A stretch of DNA of 35,550 nt, taken from assembly GCA_012031345.1 (NCBI GenBank), contig JAAUTS010000012.1, positions 1-35,550 on the forward strand, written 5' to 3'. Shown here one piece after another: positions 1-9,923 of this stretch. The notes beneath the pieces were generated by a model. It saw only the letters and a list, made by a program, of their open reading frames with translations, was not told where the DNA came from and made no database searches. A program made the translations under genes and the position numbers. How positions within the stretch are numbered: the stretch's first letter is position 1; each line of letters begins with the position of its first letter. The stretch is from Blastochloris sp. GTDB taxonomy: Bacteria; Verrucomicrobiota; Verrucomicrobiia; Methylacidiphilales; JAAUTS01.

Positions 1-465
1 CTTTTTAGTGATACGGCATCAAACCCTGCCGGGTGAAATCCGTTTCTCATCTCAAAAGGCCGTCCGGAGCCTCAATGAGTTTCTAAAACATACCTCAGAC
101 TGAAGCATGCATTCTGGGTTCGGAGACAGGGCGAACGCACTTTACTGATAGGCGCCTGAGGTAGGCTACATGTGCGGAATGTCTTTTTGTCTGCCGTCAC
201 TGCGAGGAGTCTTCGACACGGCCGTCCAGTGGGAAGTGGGGTTGGGGGGAGAGGTCGCGCTTAAGTGGATGGCAGGCTTTTGGCTTGTAACCAATCCCGA
301 TTACGAGCACGAAGCAGGGTGCTTTAGCGACCTACGCGGTTCCAGGGTCTTTGATCCGCGACTCCATTTTCCCCTGAAATTTTAGCTTTGCGAAGGGCTT
401 GGGTTCCGTCATGATCTCTCCTCGCTTTTGGAGAGCGTCCGCTCTGCCAAGGACACAAACTTTAA

Positions 466-539
466 CGGGCTGTAGCACAGCTTGGTAGTGCGCTTGAATG
501 GGGTTCAAGAGGTCCCGAGTTCAAATCTCGGCAGCCCGA
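466..539 (+). tRNA. tRNA-Pro (anticodon GGG)
   Basis: Cloverleaf read by eye: acceptor CGGGCTG/CAGCCCG, D arm GCAC..GTGC, anticodon arm CTTGA-ATGGGGT-TCAAG (anticodon GGG), T arm CCGAG-TTCAAAT-CTCGG, discriminator A. Confidence 0.93.
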
Positions 540-664
540 TAACGCTTGTGTCCTTTCTTCCCCTTGCTCCTCGTGCGTCCCGACCACAGCCACCTAAGGC
601 GGGTGTCGGGAAAGGCTTGGATGAATCGCAAGGACGCAAGGAGCGCGAAGGGAAGGGGGGGGTG

Positions 665-882
665 ACAGGGCAAACGCACTAAAGTTATTAAGTCTGTGCT
701 GTTTGAATCAGACAAGAACCTTTTTTAACCACAAAGCCCCCACGAATCCACCCCCTACCGCCCCACCGCCCAAAGGAAAAAACTTTTTTAATTCGTGTAA
801 CTTAGTGTCCACCTGCTCGCGACGTGTCGGAGTTCGTGGTTTAAACTCTTTCCTCTTTCTGAAATTTAAGTGCGTTTGCCCT
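665..882. repeat. Intergenic element with inverted ends: perfect 14-bp inverted repeat AGGGCAAACGCACT (667-680 and 869-882) enclosing AACCACAAAG../..TTCGTGGTTT arms
   Basis: agggcaaacgcact at 667-680 and its exact reverse complement at 869-882; inner arms ttttaaccacaaagcccccacgaat (~721-748) and attcgtgtaacttagtgtccacc...gttcgtggtttaaa (~790-846). A related copy agggcgaacgcact lies at 128-141. Confidence 0.6.
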
Positions 883-1159
883 GGGGGGGTGATTTTTGAA
901 TTTGGATCGGAGGGTGGGGGAGCTTCGACTTGCTGACAGCGGATAGCTGTTCTGGAAACTTTACACTTCGCCTTGCCCAAGCAGGCGCGGAAACCGTCCG
1001 CGACCTAACGGCTATTCCCATTGACCTCCTCGCGGTGCCTCGCTACGAAAGAACCTTGTGTCTGAACCTGTTTCGGGCCCATGACGCTGTGCTGACCGCC
1101 CATCAGCATGCTTATATTAAGGGCACGCATCCATACACCTACCAAGAAAGAACATCACC

Positions 1160-2314
1160 ATGGCCAAAGTAGTCATCGAGCACGTTTACAAAATTTACGA
1201 CGGAGAAAAGGGTCGCCCGGATAAAGTTGCCGTGGACGACGCCCACTTCGAAATCGAAGACCGCGAATTCATGGTTTTGGTCGGTCCTTCCGGCTGTGGG
1301 AAAACCACCACCCTGCGCATGATCGCCGGCTTGGAAGAAATCAGCCGGGGCAAAATTTACATCGACGGCAAAGTCATCAACGACGTTCCTCCCAAGGACC
1401 GTGACATCGCCATGGTTTTTCAGAACTACGCGCTCTACCCGCACATGTCGGTTTATAAAAACATGGCTTTCGGGCTCCAGCTTCGCAAGGTGGCCCAATC
1501 GGAAATCGACCGCCGCGTTATGGATGCGGCCAAGATCCTCGGCCTGACCCATCCGGACAATCTCCTGGAGCGCAAACCCAAGGCACTCTCCGGCGGTCAA
1601 CGTCAACGTGTTGCCCTGGGCCGCGCCATCGTGCGTCAACCCAAGGCCTTTCTCTTTGACGAACCCCTCTCCAACCTCGATGCCAAGATGCGGGTGGAAA
1701 TGCGCACGGAAATCTCCAAACTTCACCTCCGCCTCAACAGCACCATGATCTACGTCACCCACGATCAGGTCGAAGCCATGACCATGGCGGATCGCATTGT
1801 GGTCATGAAAGATGGCAAGATCCAGCAACTGGCCGAGCCCCTCACCATCTACAACCAACCCGCCAACCTCTTCGTGGCAGGCTTCATCGGCAGCCCCCCC
1901 ATGAACTTCCTCCACGGCATCATCGTGAAAAAGAACAACTCGATCGTCTTCGAAGAACGCAGCAAAGAAGGTGCCCTACCCGGACCCGTGGCCCTGACCT
2001 TGGACGACGAACATGCCCGCAAGCTGGCCCCCTACGAAAACAAAAACGTCGTGCTTGGCATTCGCCCGGAGAACTTGGAAGACAAGCTCTACGTCAGCGA
2101 TCCCGACCCCGGCTCCATCTTCGAATCCACCCTCGAAGTGCTCGAACCCATGGGCGCCGAGACCTATCTTTACCTCAACACGGGCCATCATAGCATCATC
2201 GCCCGCTCGCAACAGGTTCAGACCAAAAATGAAGTGGGCCATCCGATCAGCCTCGTGGCCGACATGAAAAAAGCCCGCTTCTTCGACACCGCCACGGAAA
2301 ATCTCATCGCCTAA
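1160..2314 (+). CDS. ABC transporter ATP-binding protein, MalK/UgpC/MsmX family (sugar-type importer ATPase)
   Basis: Walker [11 protein letters not shown], signature [14 protein letters not shown], Walker [14 protein letters not shown]-loop [11 protein letters not shown]-terminal TOBE-type region. Confidence 0.93.
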   Translation: MAKVVIEHVYKIYDGEKGRPDKVAVDDAHFEIEDREFMVLVGPSGCGKTTTLRMIAGLEEISRGKIYIDGKVINDVPPKDRDIAMVFQNYALYPHMSVYKNMAFGLQLRKVAQSEIDRRVMDAAKILGLTHPDNLLERKPKALSGGQRQRVALGRAIVRQPKAFLFDEPLSNLDAKMRVEMRTEISKLHLRLNSTMIYVTHDQVEAMTMADRIVVMKDGKIQQLAEPLTIYNQPANLFVAGFIGSPPMNFLHGIIVKKNNSIVFEERSKEGALPGPVALTLDDEHARKLAPYENKNVVLGIRPENLEDKLYVSDPDPGSIFESTLEVLEPMGAETYLYLNTGHHSIIARSQQVQTKNEVGHPISLVADMKKARFFDTATENLIA

Positions 2315-2395
2315 GCCCGCTAAACCCCCACTCTGTTCAACCACAAGTTGGGGCGCGGCCGCGCCAAAGGGCAGGAGCTCTCAGCCTGAGCTGCC

Positions 2396-2896
2396 TCAAG
2401 CCTGAACGTCTTCGGGATGCCCCGTCCGGGCAATGTAATCCTCAATCCGGAACAAATTATTTTCCGCCCGTCGCGTGATTTTGAGCAAGGCATCCATGGC
2501 CGAAACCTCCTCGACCTGTTCCTCCAAAAACCACTGCATAAAGTTCTGGGTCAAGCGATCTCCATGCTCCGAGGCCTTGTTATAGATGGCTTCAATCTGC
2601 TGGGTCACACGCAACTCCTGCGCGTGGGCCAACACAATCGCCTCCTCCACCGAGGCAAAGCTGGAAACGGGCTGGGGAATGGCGGGAATGGTGATCTTCT
2701 GATCCGTGTCATTCAGATAACCCAACATCTTCATGGCATGGGACCGCTCCTCATCCGCCTGTTTGGCAAAGTATTTGGAAAGTTCCGGCAACACCTCCGA
2801 TTCCAACCAACAGGAGAGAGCCACGTATTGCAGGAAGGCCGCCATCTCATGGCCCACCTGTTCATTGATCAATTGGGACGTGCTTGAGTGTATCAT
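2396..2896 (-). CDS. Ferritin-like non-heme iron storage protein
   Basis: Ferritin-type four-helix sequence: LINEQVGHEMAAFLQYVALSCWLE...FAKQADEERSHAMKMLGYLND...FLEEQVEEVSAMDALL. Confidence 0.88.
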   Translation of the reverse strand: MIHSSTSQLINEQVGHEMAAFLQYVALSCWLESEVLPELSKYFAKQADEERSHAMKMLGYLNDTDQKITIPAIPQPVSSFASVEEAIVLAHAQELRVTQQIEAIYNKASEHGDRLTQNFMQWFLEEQVEEVSAMDALLKITRRAENNLFRIEDYIARTGHPEDVQA

Positions 2897-3029
2897 GAGA
2901 GCAATTTAGTGGATGGCGGAGTCATTGCAAACCCTCATCTCCCGCAACTTTCTCCTCCTACCCCCTTCCATTCGAGTCGATAAATGCTTTGTGCCGAGCC
3001 GCCTCCCTGTGGTTGAATCAAGGGCTTTT

Positions 3030-4208
3030 ATGGCAGATAAACCGCTGGAGCAGCTCGAACAGTTCGCCATCGAGGTCATACTCGAACGGCGTTACGGCAA
3101 GCGCGCCGCCCTCCTCCGCTCCTTCCTCCATCTGCTCTCCCTGCTCTACACCCGCATCGTCCGCCTGCGTTGGTGGCTCTACCAAAACCGCATCATACGC
3201 TGGCACCCCACCGGCGCCCTCATCATCAGCGTGGGCAACCTCACCGTGGGGGGCACGGGCAAAACGCCCATCGTGGAAAAATTCGCCAAAACCCTGGCCC
3301 AACATGGACGCAAGGTCGCCATCCTCAGCCGCGGCTACAAAAGCGTGCCCAAACCGCTGACCCAGCGTCTCATCGATCGCTACCTTCGCTTTCGCGGAGA
3401 AGATCCCCCGCGCGTCGTCTCCGACGGACGCTCCCTCCTGCTGGACTCCGAGCGGGCCGGGGACGAACCCTACATGCTCGCCTCCAACCTTCAGGATGTT
3501 GTTGTTCTCGTCGATAAAAACCGCGTCAAAAGCGCGCTCTACGCCATCGACCGTTTCCGTTGCGACACCATGTTGCTGGACGACGGCTACCAATACCTGC
3601 CTTTGAAGGAACGGCTCAACATTGCTCTGGTGGATCGGCACACGCCCTTTGGCAACGAATACCTGCTGCCCCGAGGCACCCTGCGTGAACCGCGGGAACA
3701 TCTCAGCCGGGCGGATCACATCTTTATTACGAAATGCGACGGTTCGGACATCTCCCTGCTCAAGGATCGAATCCGTCATTACAACCGCCACGCGGAACTC
3801 ATCGAGTGCGCCCACTACCCGCTTTATCTCCAGGACCTTTACACGGGGGAACAAAAACCTCTCAGCTATCTTCAGGACCGTGACATTGGCGCCATCGCGG
3901 GCATTGCCGTGCCGGAAAGTTTTGAAGAAGGACTCAAACGACTCGGCGGACGCCTGATTTACAGCCGACACTACGCGGATCACCATCGCTTCAGTCAGCA
4001 GGAAGTGTTAAATGCCATCAACCGCACCCGCACCCGGGGTGGCCACGCCCTGCTCACCACGGAAAAAGACGCCGTGCGCTTCCCCCGAGTGGATCGACGC
4101 GACCTGCCCATCTACTTCCTGCGCGTGGAAATCCGCCTCATCAACACCAGTGAACGCTTTGAAGACCTCATCCTCCGCCTCTGCCGCATGAACGGAACCA
4201 AAAATTAA
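3030..4208 (+). CDS. lpxK: Tetraacyldisaccharide 4'-kinase (lipid A biosynthesis)
   Basis: LpxK motifs: [69 protein letters not shown]. Start placed at MADKPLEQ inside the longer ORF (2913). Confidence 0.92.
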   Translation: MADKPLEQLEQFAIEVILERRYGKRAALLRSFLHLLSLLYTRIVRLRWWLYQNRIIRWHPTGALIISVGNLTVGGTGKTPIVEKFAKTLAQHGRKVAILSRGYKSVPKPLTQRLIDRYLRFRGEDPPRVVSDGRSLLLDSERAGDEPYMLASNLQDVVVLVDKNRVKSALYAIDRFRCDTMLLDDGYQYLPLKERLNIALVDRHTPFGNEYLLPRGTLREPREHLSRADHIFITKCDGSDISLLKDRIRHYNRHAELIECAHYPLYLQDLYTGEQKPLSYLQDRDIGAIAGIAVPESFEEGLKRLGGRLIYSRHYADHHRFSQQEVLNAINRTRTRGGHALLTTEKDAVRFPRVDRRDLPIYFLRVEIRLINTSERFEDLILRLCRMNGTKN

Positions 4209-4286
4209 CCAACACCTAACACGCTCCCTTCACGCCTTGGGATCGAATCATTTTTTAAACAAAATACCTTCCAGCCGCGTCTTGTT

Positions 4287-4805
4287 ATGATGTCGGGATC
4301 ACCCATCTTGGAAAGGCTTTACGATGAACACGCGGATGCGGTCTTTGGTTTTCTTTTACACCTCAGTGGCAGTGAGGCGGATGCGCGGGATTTGTTGCAG
4401 GACGTTTTTTTGAAATTGGTCAGGAAACCCGGCCTGTTGGGTTCCGTCCACCATATCCGCGCTTTCCTGCTCCGCATGGCCCATCACGCCTTTGTCGATT
4501 CCATCCGCCGTCGCCAAACCCGCGAACGATCCGCCCTGGCCTTGGGAGAGGCGTCCTGCTGGTTTGCTCATCAACATCCGCCCGGAATGGAACAGGATTG
4601 GGGGCCGGAAGTTTCCCGCGCCATGACTCAAATTCCAGCGGAGCAGCGGGCCGTGCTGCATTTGAAACTTTGGCAGGAACGGACTTTTGCCGAAATCGGT
4701 CAAATTCTCGGCATCTCCACCCACACCGCCGCCAGTCGTTACCGCTATGCTTTAAACAAAATGGAAGCCTTGCTGCGTCCTCACTATGAACAACGCCATG
4801 ACTGA
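4287..4805 (+). CDS. ECF-type RNA polymerase sigma factor
   Basis: Region 2 LYDEHADAVFGFLLHLSGSEADARDLLQDVFLKL and region 4 IPAEQRAVLHLKLWQERTFAEIGQILGISTHTAASRYRYALNKM. Confidence 0.9.
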   Translation: MMSGSPILERLYDEHADAVFGFLLHLSGSEADARDLLQDVFLKLVRKPGLLGSVHHIRAFLLRMAHHAFVDSIRRRQTRERSALALGEASCWFAHQHPPGMEQDWGPEVSRAMTQIPAEQRAVLHLKLWQERTFAEIGQILGISTHTAASRYRYALNKMEALLRPHYEQRHD

Positions 4806-5169
4806 TTTCGAAAAAAAATTACAACAGCTTGAGCCCCTGTCCGCTCCCTCTGATCTTCGGGATCGGATTCTTCGCGCCTGCTCGCGGGAAGAAGAGTCGA
4901 ACGCGTCCGCCTGCGGTCTTCTTTCCTGGCTTAGGCTCCTGTATCCCGGTCATGCTTGGAGTTTGGGCTTTGCCGCTCTCTGGCTTTTGGTCTTGGCTCT
5001 CCATTTGGACACCCCGGAGCGCACTGTCCCTTCAGGCCCCACCTTGTCTTGGATCGCCTGGAAAGAAATGCAGAAGGAGCAGATTTTGTTACTGGCCCAA
5101 CTGGAAACCCCCCGCTTTGAAGTCAATCTGCAACAAGGCAGCTTCGCTCTGCCCAAGGAGGATTTATGA
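4798..5169 (+). CDS. Small single-TM protein, candidate anti-sigma factor (ORF can also start at 4786)
   Basis: Overlaps the 3' end of the sigma gene and overlaps the next ORF by ATGA; one hydrophobic segment (WSLGFAALWLLVLAL). Confidence 0.6.
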   Translation: MTDFEKKLQQLEPLSAPSDLRDRILRACSREEESNASACGLLSWLRLLYPGHAWSLGFAALWLLVLALHLDTPERTVPSGPTLSWIAWKEMQKEQILLLAQLETPRFEVNLQQGSFALPKEDL

Positions 5170-6623
5170 AACTGACCCGACTCTTGCGACCCCTCAGCAT
5201 TACCCTGCTTGCCCTTTTCACCCTGATCGCCCTGTTTTACGCCGTGATAAATTGGCGAGGTGCCCATGCTTGGAAGAAGGCGGAAACCCAACTGCGGGCC
5301 AAAGGCGAACCTCTCAGCATCGCAGAACTTCTCCCTGAACCTGTTCCTGACGACCAAAACGTAGCCATGGCCCCGGTCTTCCAGGAGCTGTTCACCCATG
5401 AAAGCACCAGCCAACAACCCGCTATGAGCCTTGAAAGCCCACCCAAGGCAAGACTTAAGCAACTGCGCGAGATTCTGAATCTTCACCCCAATCAAGCAGA
5501 CACACTTCCTGCCTTTGATCGCGCCAGAGCTTCAAAATTCAAATCAACGCCGGAACTGGAAGCCGCTTTTACAAAACATGATGCCCTGCTTAAAGAGTTG
5601 GAGGATGCCTTGAATCGTCCACTGATCAGTTGGAATTTGGATTATGAGAAGAGTTTTTTACTGACCATGCCTCACCTGGGCATCCTCTTGGATTTGGCCA
5701 AGGTATATCAGTTACGCGCCTTGATGCGTCTGGAAAAAAATGACTCGGAAGGCGCACTGCAAGACTTGGCCCTTCAACTAAGATTGGCAACCATCGCAGA
5801 ACAAGGTTCCTTGATGATCGGTTATTTAGTCGCAACCACCATTCGACAAACACACACAAACACGGCTTGGGAAATTTTACACCGACAAGCGTGGAATTCC
5901 GCCCAAATTTCTAAACTCGGTTCCCTTCTCAACAACCAGGACCCTTTAAACTCGCTCAACATGTCCCTCCGCTGGGAACGTGCAGCATTTTTGGATTTGA
6001 CCGCTCAGAAAAGTTTCAACTTGATGTATGACTTGATCGGCATTGCCCAGGATTCAAATGAAAAGGTGCCCTTGTCCGTTCAAATGGGTATCTGGGTGTG
6101 GAAGGCTCTTCCAGAGGGTCGGCTGGATTCTGATAGAGCTCATTATGTGGAATGCATGGAACTGATCATGGGCTGGAAAGAGGCAAAAGAACTTAAACCG
6201 ATGTCCACACGTTTTAATGATCGTATAAAACAAACTGGGTTTATCACTCAGGCAGTCAATATTTGGACCTACAAAAGTATACCCGCATACAGTCCAATCC
6301 TGATGAGAGCAGCGCAAATTCAGGCTAATCTTGGATTTGTCCAAACCGCGTTGGCGATAGAACGCTATCGACTAGCCACCGGAAGGATTCCCGACTCTTT
6401 GGATCTCTTGATCCCGGACTACCTGCCCTCCCTTCCTCAAGACCCCATCAGCGGACGGCCTCTTTTCTACAATAACCGTAGGGACGGTTCCTACCTTCTG
6501 TATTCTATCGGCTGGAACGAGAAGGATGATGGCGGTGAACCAAACCGGGACGCAAAACAGGGCGACTGGGTCTGGCCCTCTCACCCCGGAATTCTTAAAC
6601 TGAAAGAATCCTCCAAACCTTAG
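5166..6623 (+). CDS. Hypothetical membrane-anchored protein, translationally coupled to the sigma operon
   Basis: 485 aa ORF with N-terminal TM (LSITLLALFTLIALFYAVI) starting at an ATGA overlap with the previous ORF; C-terminus FVQTALAIERYRLATGRIPDSLDLLIPDYLPSLPQDPISGRPLFY resembles PVC secreted/pilin-like C-terminal segments. Confidence 0.75.
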   Translation: MKLTRLLRPLSITLLALFTLIALFYAVINWRGAHAWKKAETQLRAKGEPLSIAELLPEPVPDDQNVAMAPVFQELFTHESTSQQPAMSLESPPKARLKQLREILNLHPNQADTLPAFDRARASKFKSTPELEAAFTKHDALLKELEDALNRPLISWNLDYEKSFLLTMPHLGILLDLAKVYQLRALMRLEKNDSEGALQDLALQLRLATIAEQGSLMIGYLVATTIRQTHTNTAWEILHRQAWNSAQISKLGSLLNNQDPLNSLNMSLRWERAAFLDLTAQKSFNLMYDLIGIAQDSNEKVPLSVQMGIWVWKALPEGRLDSDRAHYVECMELIMGWKEAKELKPMSTRFNDRIKQTGFITQAVNIWTYKSIPAYSPILMRAAQIQANLGFVQTALAIERYRLATGRIPDSLDLLIPDYLPSLPQDPISGRPLFYNNRRDGSYLLYSIGWNEKDDGGEPNRDAKQGDWVWPSHPGILKLKESSKP

Positions 6624-6762
6624 CCGCTGGAATGCCGTATCAACAGAACCTCCAGCTTAGTGAATTTCACGTCTTGGGGTTGCACCTTTCTCCTCACATT
6701 TGTTTCACAAATTTTTTACTTTTTTCTAACAAATCCGGCCGTTCCTGCGTTAAGCTCGGGAC

Positions 6763-8418
6763 ATGAAACCAACCCAGCACTCCCTGATTCTGATTCTCTG
6801 TCTGCTTGTTTCACTGGTTCCCGCCCAGGCGCAGTATGAGGACAAATTGAAATCTCTGCGTCACAACATCGGTCAGGCCGATTCCGCCAGCAGCAGCTCG
6901 GAGTCACGACTTTCCAAAACGCGGGAGGAACTGAGCGCCTTACAGCAAGTGGAAAGTTTTGTGGCTAAGGATGACTTCAGCAATGCCATCCGCATCGTCA
7001 AGCGGGCTTTGGCCCGGAGTGAAAACGAAGCCAACCAAAAGCTTTGAACCGCGCTTCTGGCCGATCTGGAAAAAGAACAGGCCGCATACCACGCCGCGCT
7101 GGAGAAAAAAGTGGAGACCCAACTCAAACTTGCGGCTGAAGCGGTGATGAAGGCCAAGACCCTGCCCGAGTTGGATGCGGTGACGGATGACCTCACCCAT
7201 TTTTCTTCGGAAGAGCTCAACCGCGGCAGCAGTCCCCAGATCAATCGTCTGCGTAACCGAATCAGTCAGGCTCAGAGTTTTATCAATCGTTGGCAGGAAT
7301 ATTTCCTGGCGGGTGTGGAGGAAAATCCGGGGAGGCAACTGGAAATCCTGAACGACCTTACCCGCAGCCGCTCCTCCTATCGTCTCCTGGCCCCGGAGTT
7401 TCTGACTTCCTTGCGCGATTCCCTCTTGAAACAGCAGGTAGCCAAGGTGGATCAGGTGGTGGAATCCCTGAAGCCCAGGCTGGCTAAAGCCAAGGGAGTT
7501 GATGATGTGCAAATCCTGTTGGAAGAAATTCAGCAACTACAAAACGGCCTGACCTACTCTTCCGTGCCACGTCGGAAGCTGGAACGAGTCGTCACCACCC
7601 TGAACTATTGGCTACAGGTCCTGAGCGCGGAAGCGTCGGGCCAATCCCAAAATCTGCTCGGCCAACTCAACAACATGGAAAGCAATTCCTACAATTTTCA
7701 AGCCGACTTGATTGACCAGGACTGGGTCGAAGCCAAACGACGTCAGGCTCTGGCCAATCTCAACCCGGAATATCAAAAGCGGGTCAAAGTCCTGCGCCCC
7801 CTCGTGGATGAAGCCTTGGTGGCCAGCACCAAGCAGGGCGATCTCGAATCCCTGCACATCACTTTGGAGACACTGCTCAATCATTCCAACTTTTCCGGCC
7901 AACTACGAAGTCAAATCAATGACCTACGCAATGAAGTCCGCAGTCTGAGCCGTTTGCATGAAAGTCTGAAGGATCAGGATGAGGCTTTGTTTCTCAAGGA
8001 GGCGGGCAAAAAGTTGTCAGACTCCAATCCCTGGGTGGGTTTTTCCCGCTCCTTGCGCCAACCCCTGCTGGTCAAGGGCGCGGAACAATTTTATGGTCTG
8101 AAGTTGAGCTTCAAAAAAGATCAAAACCTGCACCCGGCCCTGCGCGACCTCGCCAGCGCTGCGGCAGGGAAGAATGATTGGAAAACCGCCCTGAGCGCCC
8201 ATCAACTCATCACCCGGCTCAGTCCCCAGGAAGTCGTCACCTCGGACCAGCAACGTCTCGCCGCGATTCAAGCCTACCTCGAAGGTATGCGCTTGAAGGA
8301 AGCAGGAGAAAAGGATCTGGCCATGGCCTCCCTTCAATTGGTGCTTTACCATGATGGAACCGGTGTCCCCCGGCAACAAGCCATCGCAGCCCTGCAAGAG
8401 CTGCGCGCCGCGCGTTGA
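6763..8418 (+). CDS. Exported coiled-coil protein interrupted by an in-frame TGA (7045-7047)
   Basis: ORFs 6763-7047 (signal peptide MKPTQHSLILILCLLVSLVPAQAQ) and 7111-8418 are in the same frame; coding-like sequence continues through the TGA (ENEANQKL*TALLADLEKEQAAYHAALEKKVETQLKL). Confidence 0.6.
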
Positions 8419-8520
8419 GGAGGGGGGGAGGGTTACTCGTTTCGAGTTTCGGGTTTCTAGTTGCTGAAAACTGAACACTAAAAACCGCAAACTCATTTCT
8501 GTCTTAAAACTTTAAACTCC
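8419..8520 (-). repeat. Dispersed repeat family R2, copy 1 (reverse orientation)
   Basis: Reverse complement GGAGTTTAAAGTTTTAAGACAGAAATGAGTTTGCGGTTTTTAGTGTTCAGTTTTCAGCAACTAGAAACCCGAAACTCGAAACGAGTAACCCTCC is nearly identical over long stretches to 20298-20380. Confidence 0.8.
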
Positions 8521-8644
8521 ACCTAAGCAGGGCCGGGCGGGACGCCCAGCCCAGCGGACAAGATGTCCGCGCTACATCAAAGACGTTCGGAACCAACCTA
8601 CTTTCGCGGTTCCTTGACGAATCTGCGGCAACCCATGATAATCC

Positions 8645-9391
8645 GTGATGCTTTCCTTTGTTCCCTTACCCTTCCTTGCCTCCGGCGGCGTGACCTACGC
8701 TTTTCAAAATGCGGATTTTGCCGGCAAGGTGATTATTTTTATTTTGTTGACGGTCTCCGTCTTCACCTGGTCCGTCCTCTGGACCAAGGTCAACCTCATT
8801 CGTCAGGCCAAAAAAGAAAATCTTTTCTTTCTCAAACGTTATCGGAACGACCGCAGCAGCCTGGATCTTTACACGGAAAAAAAACATTATCCCAGCTCCC
8901 CGCTATCTTTTGTTTATCAGGCCGGTGCCCGGGAATTGTCCTTCCATCTGCTGGGTTCTTCCACCGTGGACGAAACTTTCCGCGCCCGCCTGGAAGATGC
9001 GGACAAGGTGGATTCCGTTTCGATGGCTTCCGTCCGTTCAGCCATGGAAAGGGCCGTGGGGGAACAGGCTCTGGCCATGGAATCCCAACTCATCCTTCTC
9101 TCCACCGCCGCCAGCGGGGGCCCCTTCCTGGGACTGCTGGGCACGGTCTGGGGAGTGATGGAGGCCTTCAGCGGCATTGCTCTGGCGGGTCAAGCCTCCC
9201 TGAGTGCTTTGGCGCCGGGGGTTTCCGGCGCTTTGATCACCACCGTGACGGGCTTGGTCGTGGCCATTCCGGCCATGTTCGGCTACAATTTTCTGATCAC
9301 CACCATCCGCGCCATGATCGTGGAAATGGAAAATTTTTCCGCTGAATGCGGAGCTGATTTTGAACACCGCTATCTGAAATCCCGTTCCTAA
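8645..9391 (+). CDS. MotA/TolQ/ExbB proton channel family protein
   Basis: TolQ/ExbB-like: VSVFTWSVLWTKVNLI...LSTAASGGPFLGLLGTVWGVMEAFSGIALAGQASLSALAPGVSGALITTVTGLVVAIPAMFGYNFL. Confidence 0.92.
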   Translation: MMLSFVPLPFLASGGVTYAFQNADFAGKVIIFILLTVSVFTWSVLWTKVNLIRQAKKENLFFLKRYRNDRSSLDLYTEKKHYPSSPLSFVYQAGARELSFHLLGSSTVDETFRARLEDADKVDSVSMASVRSAMERAVGEQALAMESQLILLSTAASGGPFLGLLGTVWGVMEAFSGIALAGQASLSALAPGVSGALITTVTGLVVAIPAMFGYNFLITTIRAMIVEMENFSAECGADFEHRYLKSRS

Positions 9392-9403
9392 AATGAAACT
9401 GCA

Positions 9404-9503
9404 TTTTACCACAGAGAACATCGGGAACACAGAGTTTCAGCATGAGGCTTATCTTCTGAAAATTCAGATTTTCTCTGTGCCCTCTGTGTGCTCTGTGGTT
9501 CTT
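9404..9503. repeat. Inverted-arm element of 9-nt units (ACCACAGAG family) between tolQ-like and tolR-like genes
   Basis: Left arm ACCACAGAG|AACATCGGG|AACACAGAG; reverse complement of right arm ACCACAGAG|CACACAGAG|GGCACAGAG; inner palindrome TCTGAAAATTCAGA. Confidence 0.8.
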
Positions 9504-9510
9504 CTTTTTC

Positions 9511-9923
9511 ATGAAACGTCATTCTTCACGATATCAAGGTCATGTCATGACGGAGTTGAACATCACTCCGCTTCTGGACTTGGTTTTTGTGTTGTTGATT
9601 ATTTTCATGATTACCACGCCGCTGATTGAGCAGCAGATCAGCTTGAGCCTGCCCACGTCCAAGCCCACGCCTCCGGCTCAGGTGGATCCCAAGTCCGTGC
9701 TGCAAGTCAGTCTGGATGCCCAAGGCTCCATTTTCTCGATAACAAAAAAATCAGCCTACGCGAGCTGGAGCTAGCCATCAGCCGTCAGATGACGCAGGAC
9801 CCGAACTCAGCCGTGGCTCTGCGCGCGGATGCCAAGCTGCAATACCAGCAGTTGGTGGATGTTTTGGATTTGATCAAAAGCTCCGGAGCCAAACTGGGTC
9901 TGGTGACCAGCCCGGATCAATGA
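9511..9923 (+). CDS. ExbD/TolR family protein, apparent 1-nt frameshift near 9743
   Basis: MTELNITPLLDLVFVLLIIFMITTPLIEQQISLSLPTS; after ~9743 the coding frame shifts to FLDNKKISLRELELAISRQMTQDPNSAVALRADAKLQYQQLVDVLDLIKSSGAKLGLVTSPDQ, ending at TGA 9921-9923. Confidence 0.85.

Noticed and set aside
1139-1915. 258-aa minus-strand ORF antisense to the ABC ATPase (and similarly 16041-16847 antisense to prs, 27396-28322 antisense to pepF)
   Set aside because: Same shadow pattern in GC-rich coding sequence; no independent evidence.
3018-3986. 322-aa minus-strand ORF antisense to lpxK
   Set aside because: Shadow ORF; lpxK motifs are unambiguous on the plus strand.
7045-7047. TGA recoding (genetic code 4/25 or selenocysteine)
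   Set aside because: Many well-supported genes in the window use TGA as terminator (prs, tolR-like, the ECF sigma factor), and the context has no Sec-type redox motif or obvious SECIS.
9404-9503. Small ORF 9297-9512 (MKKKNHRAHRGHRENLNF...) and similar HEEHEDVW-type ORFs as real proteins
   Set aside because: They are translations of inverted unit arrays; period differs between word families (8, 9, 10 nt), which does not fit a conserved peptide.
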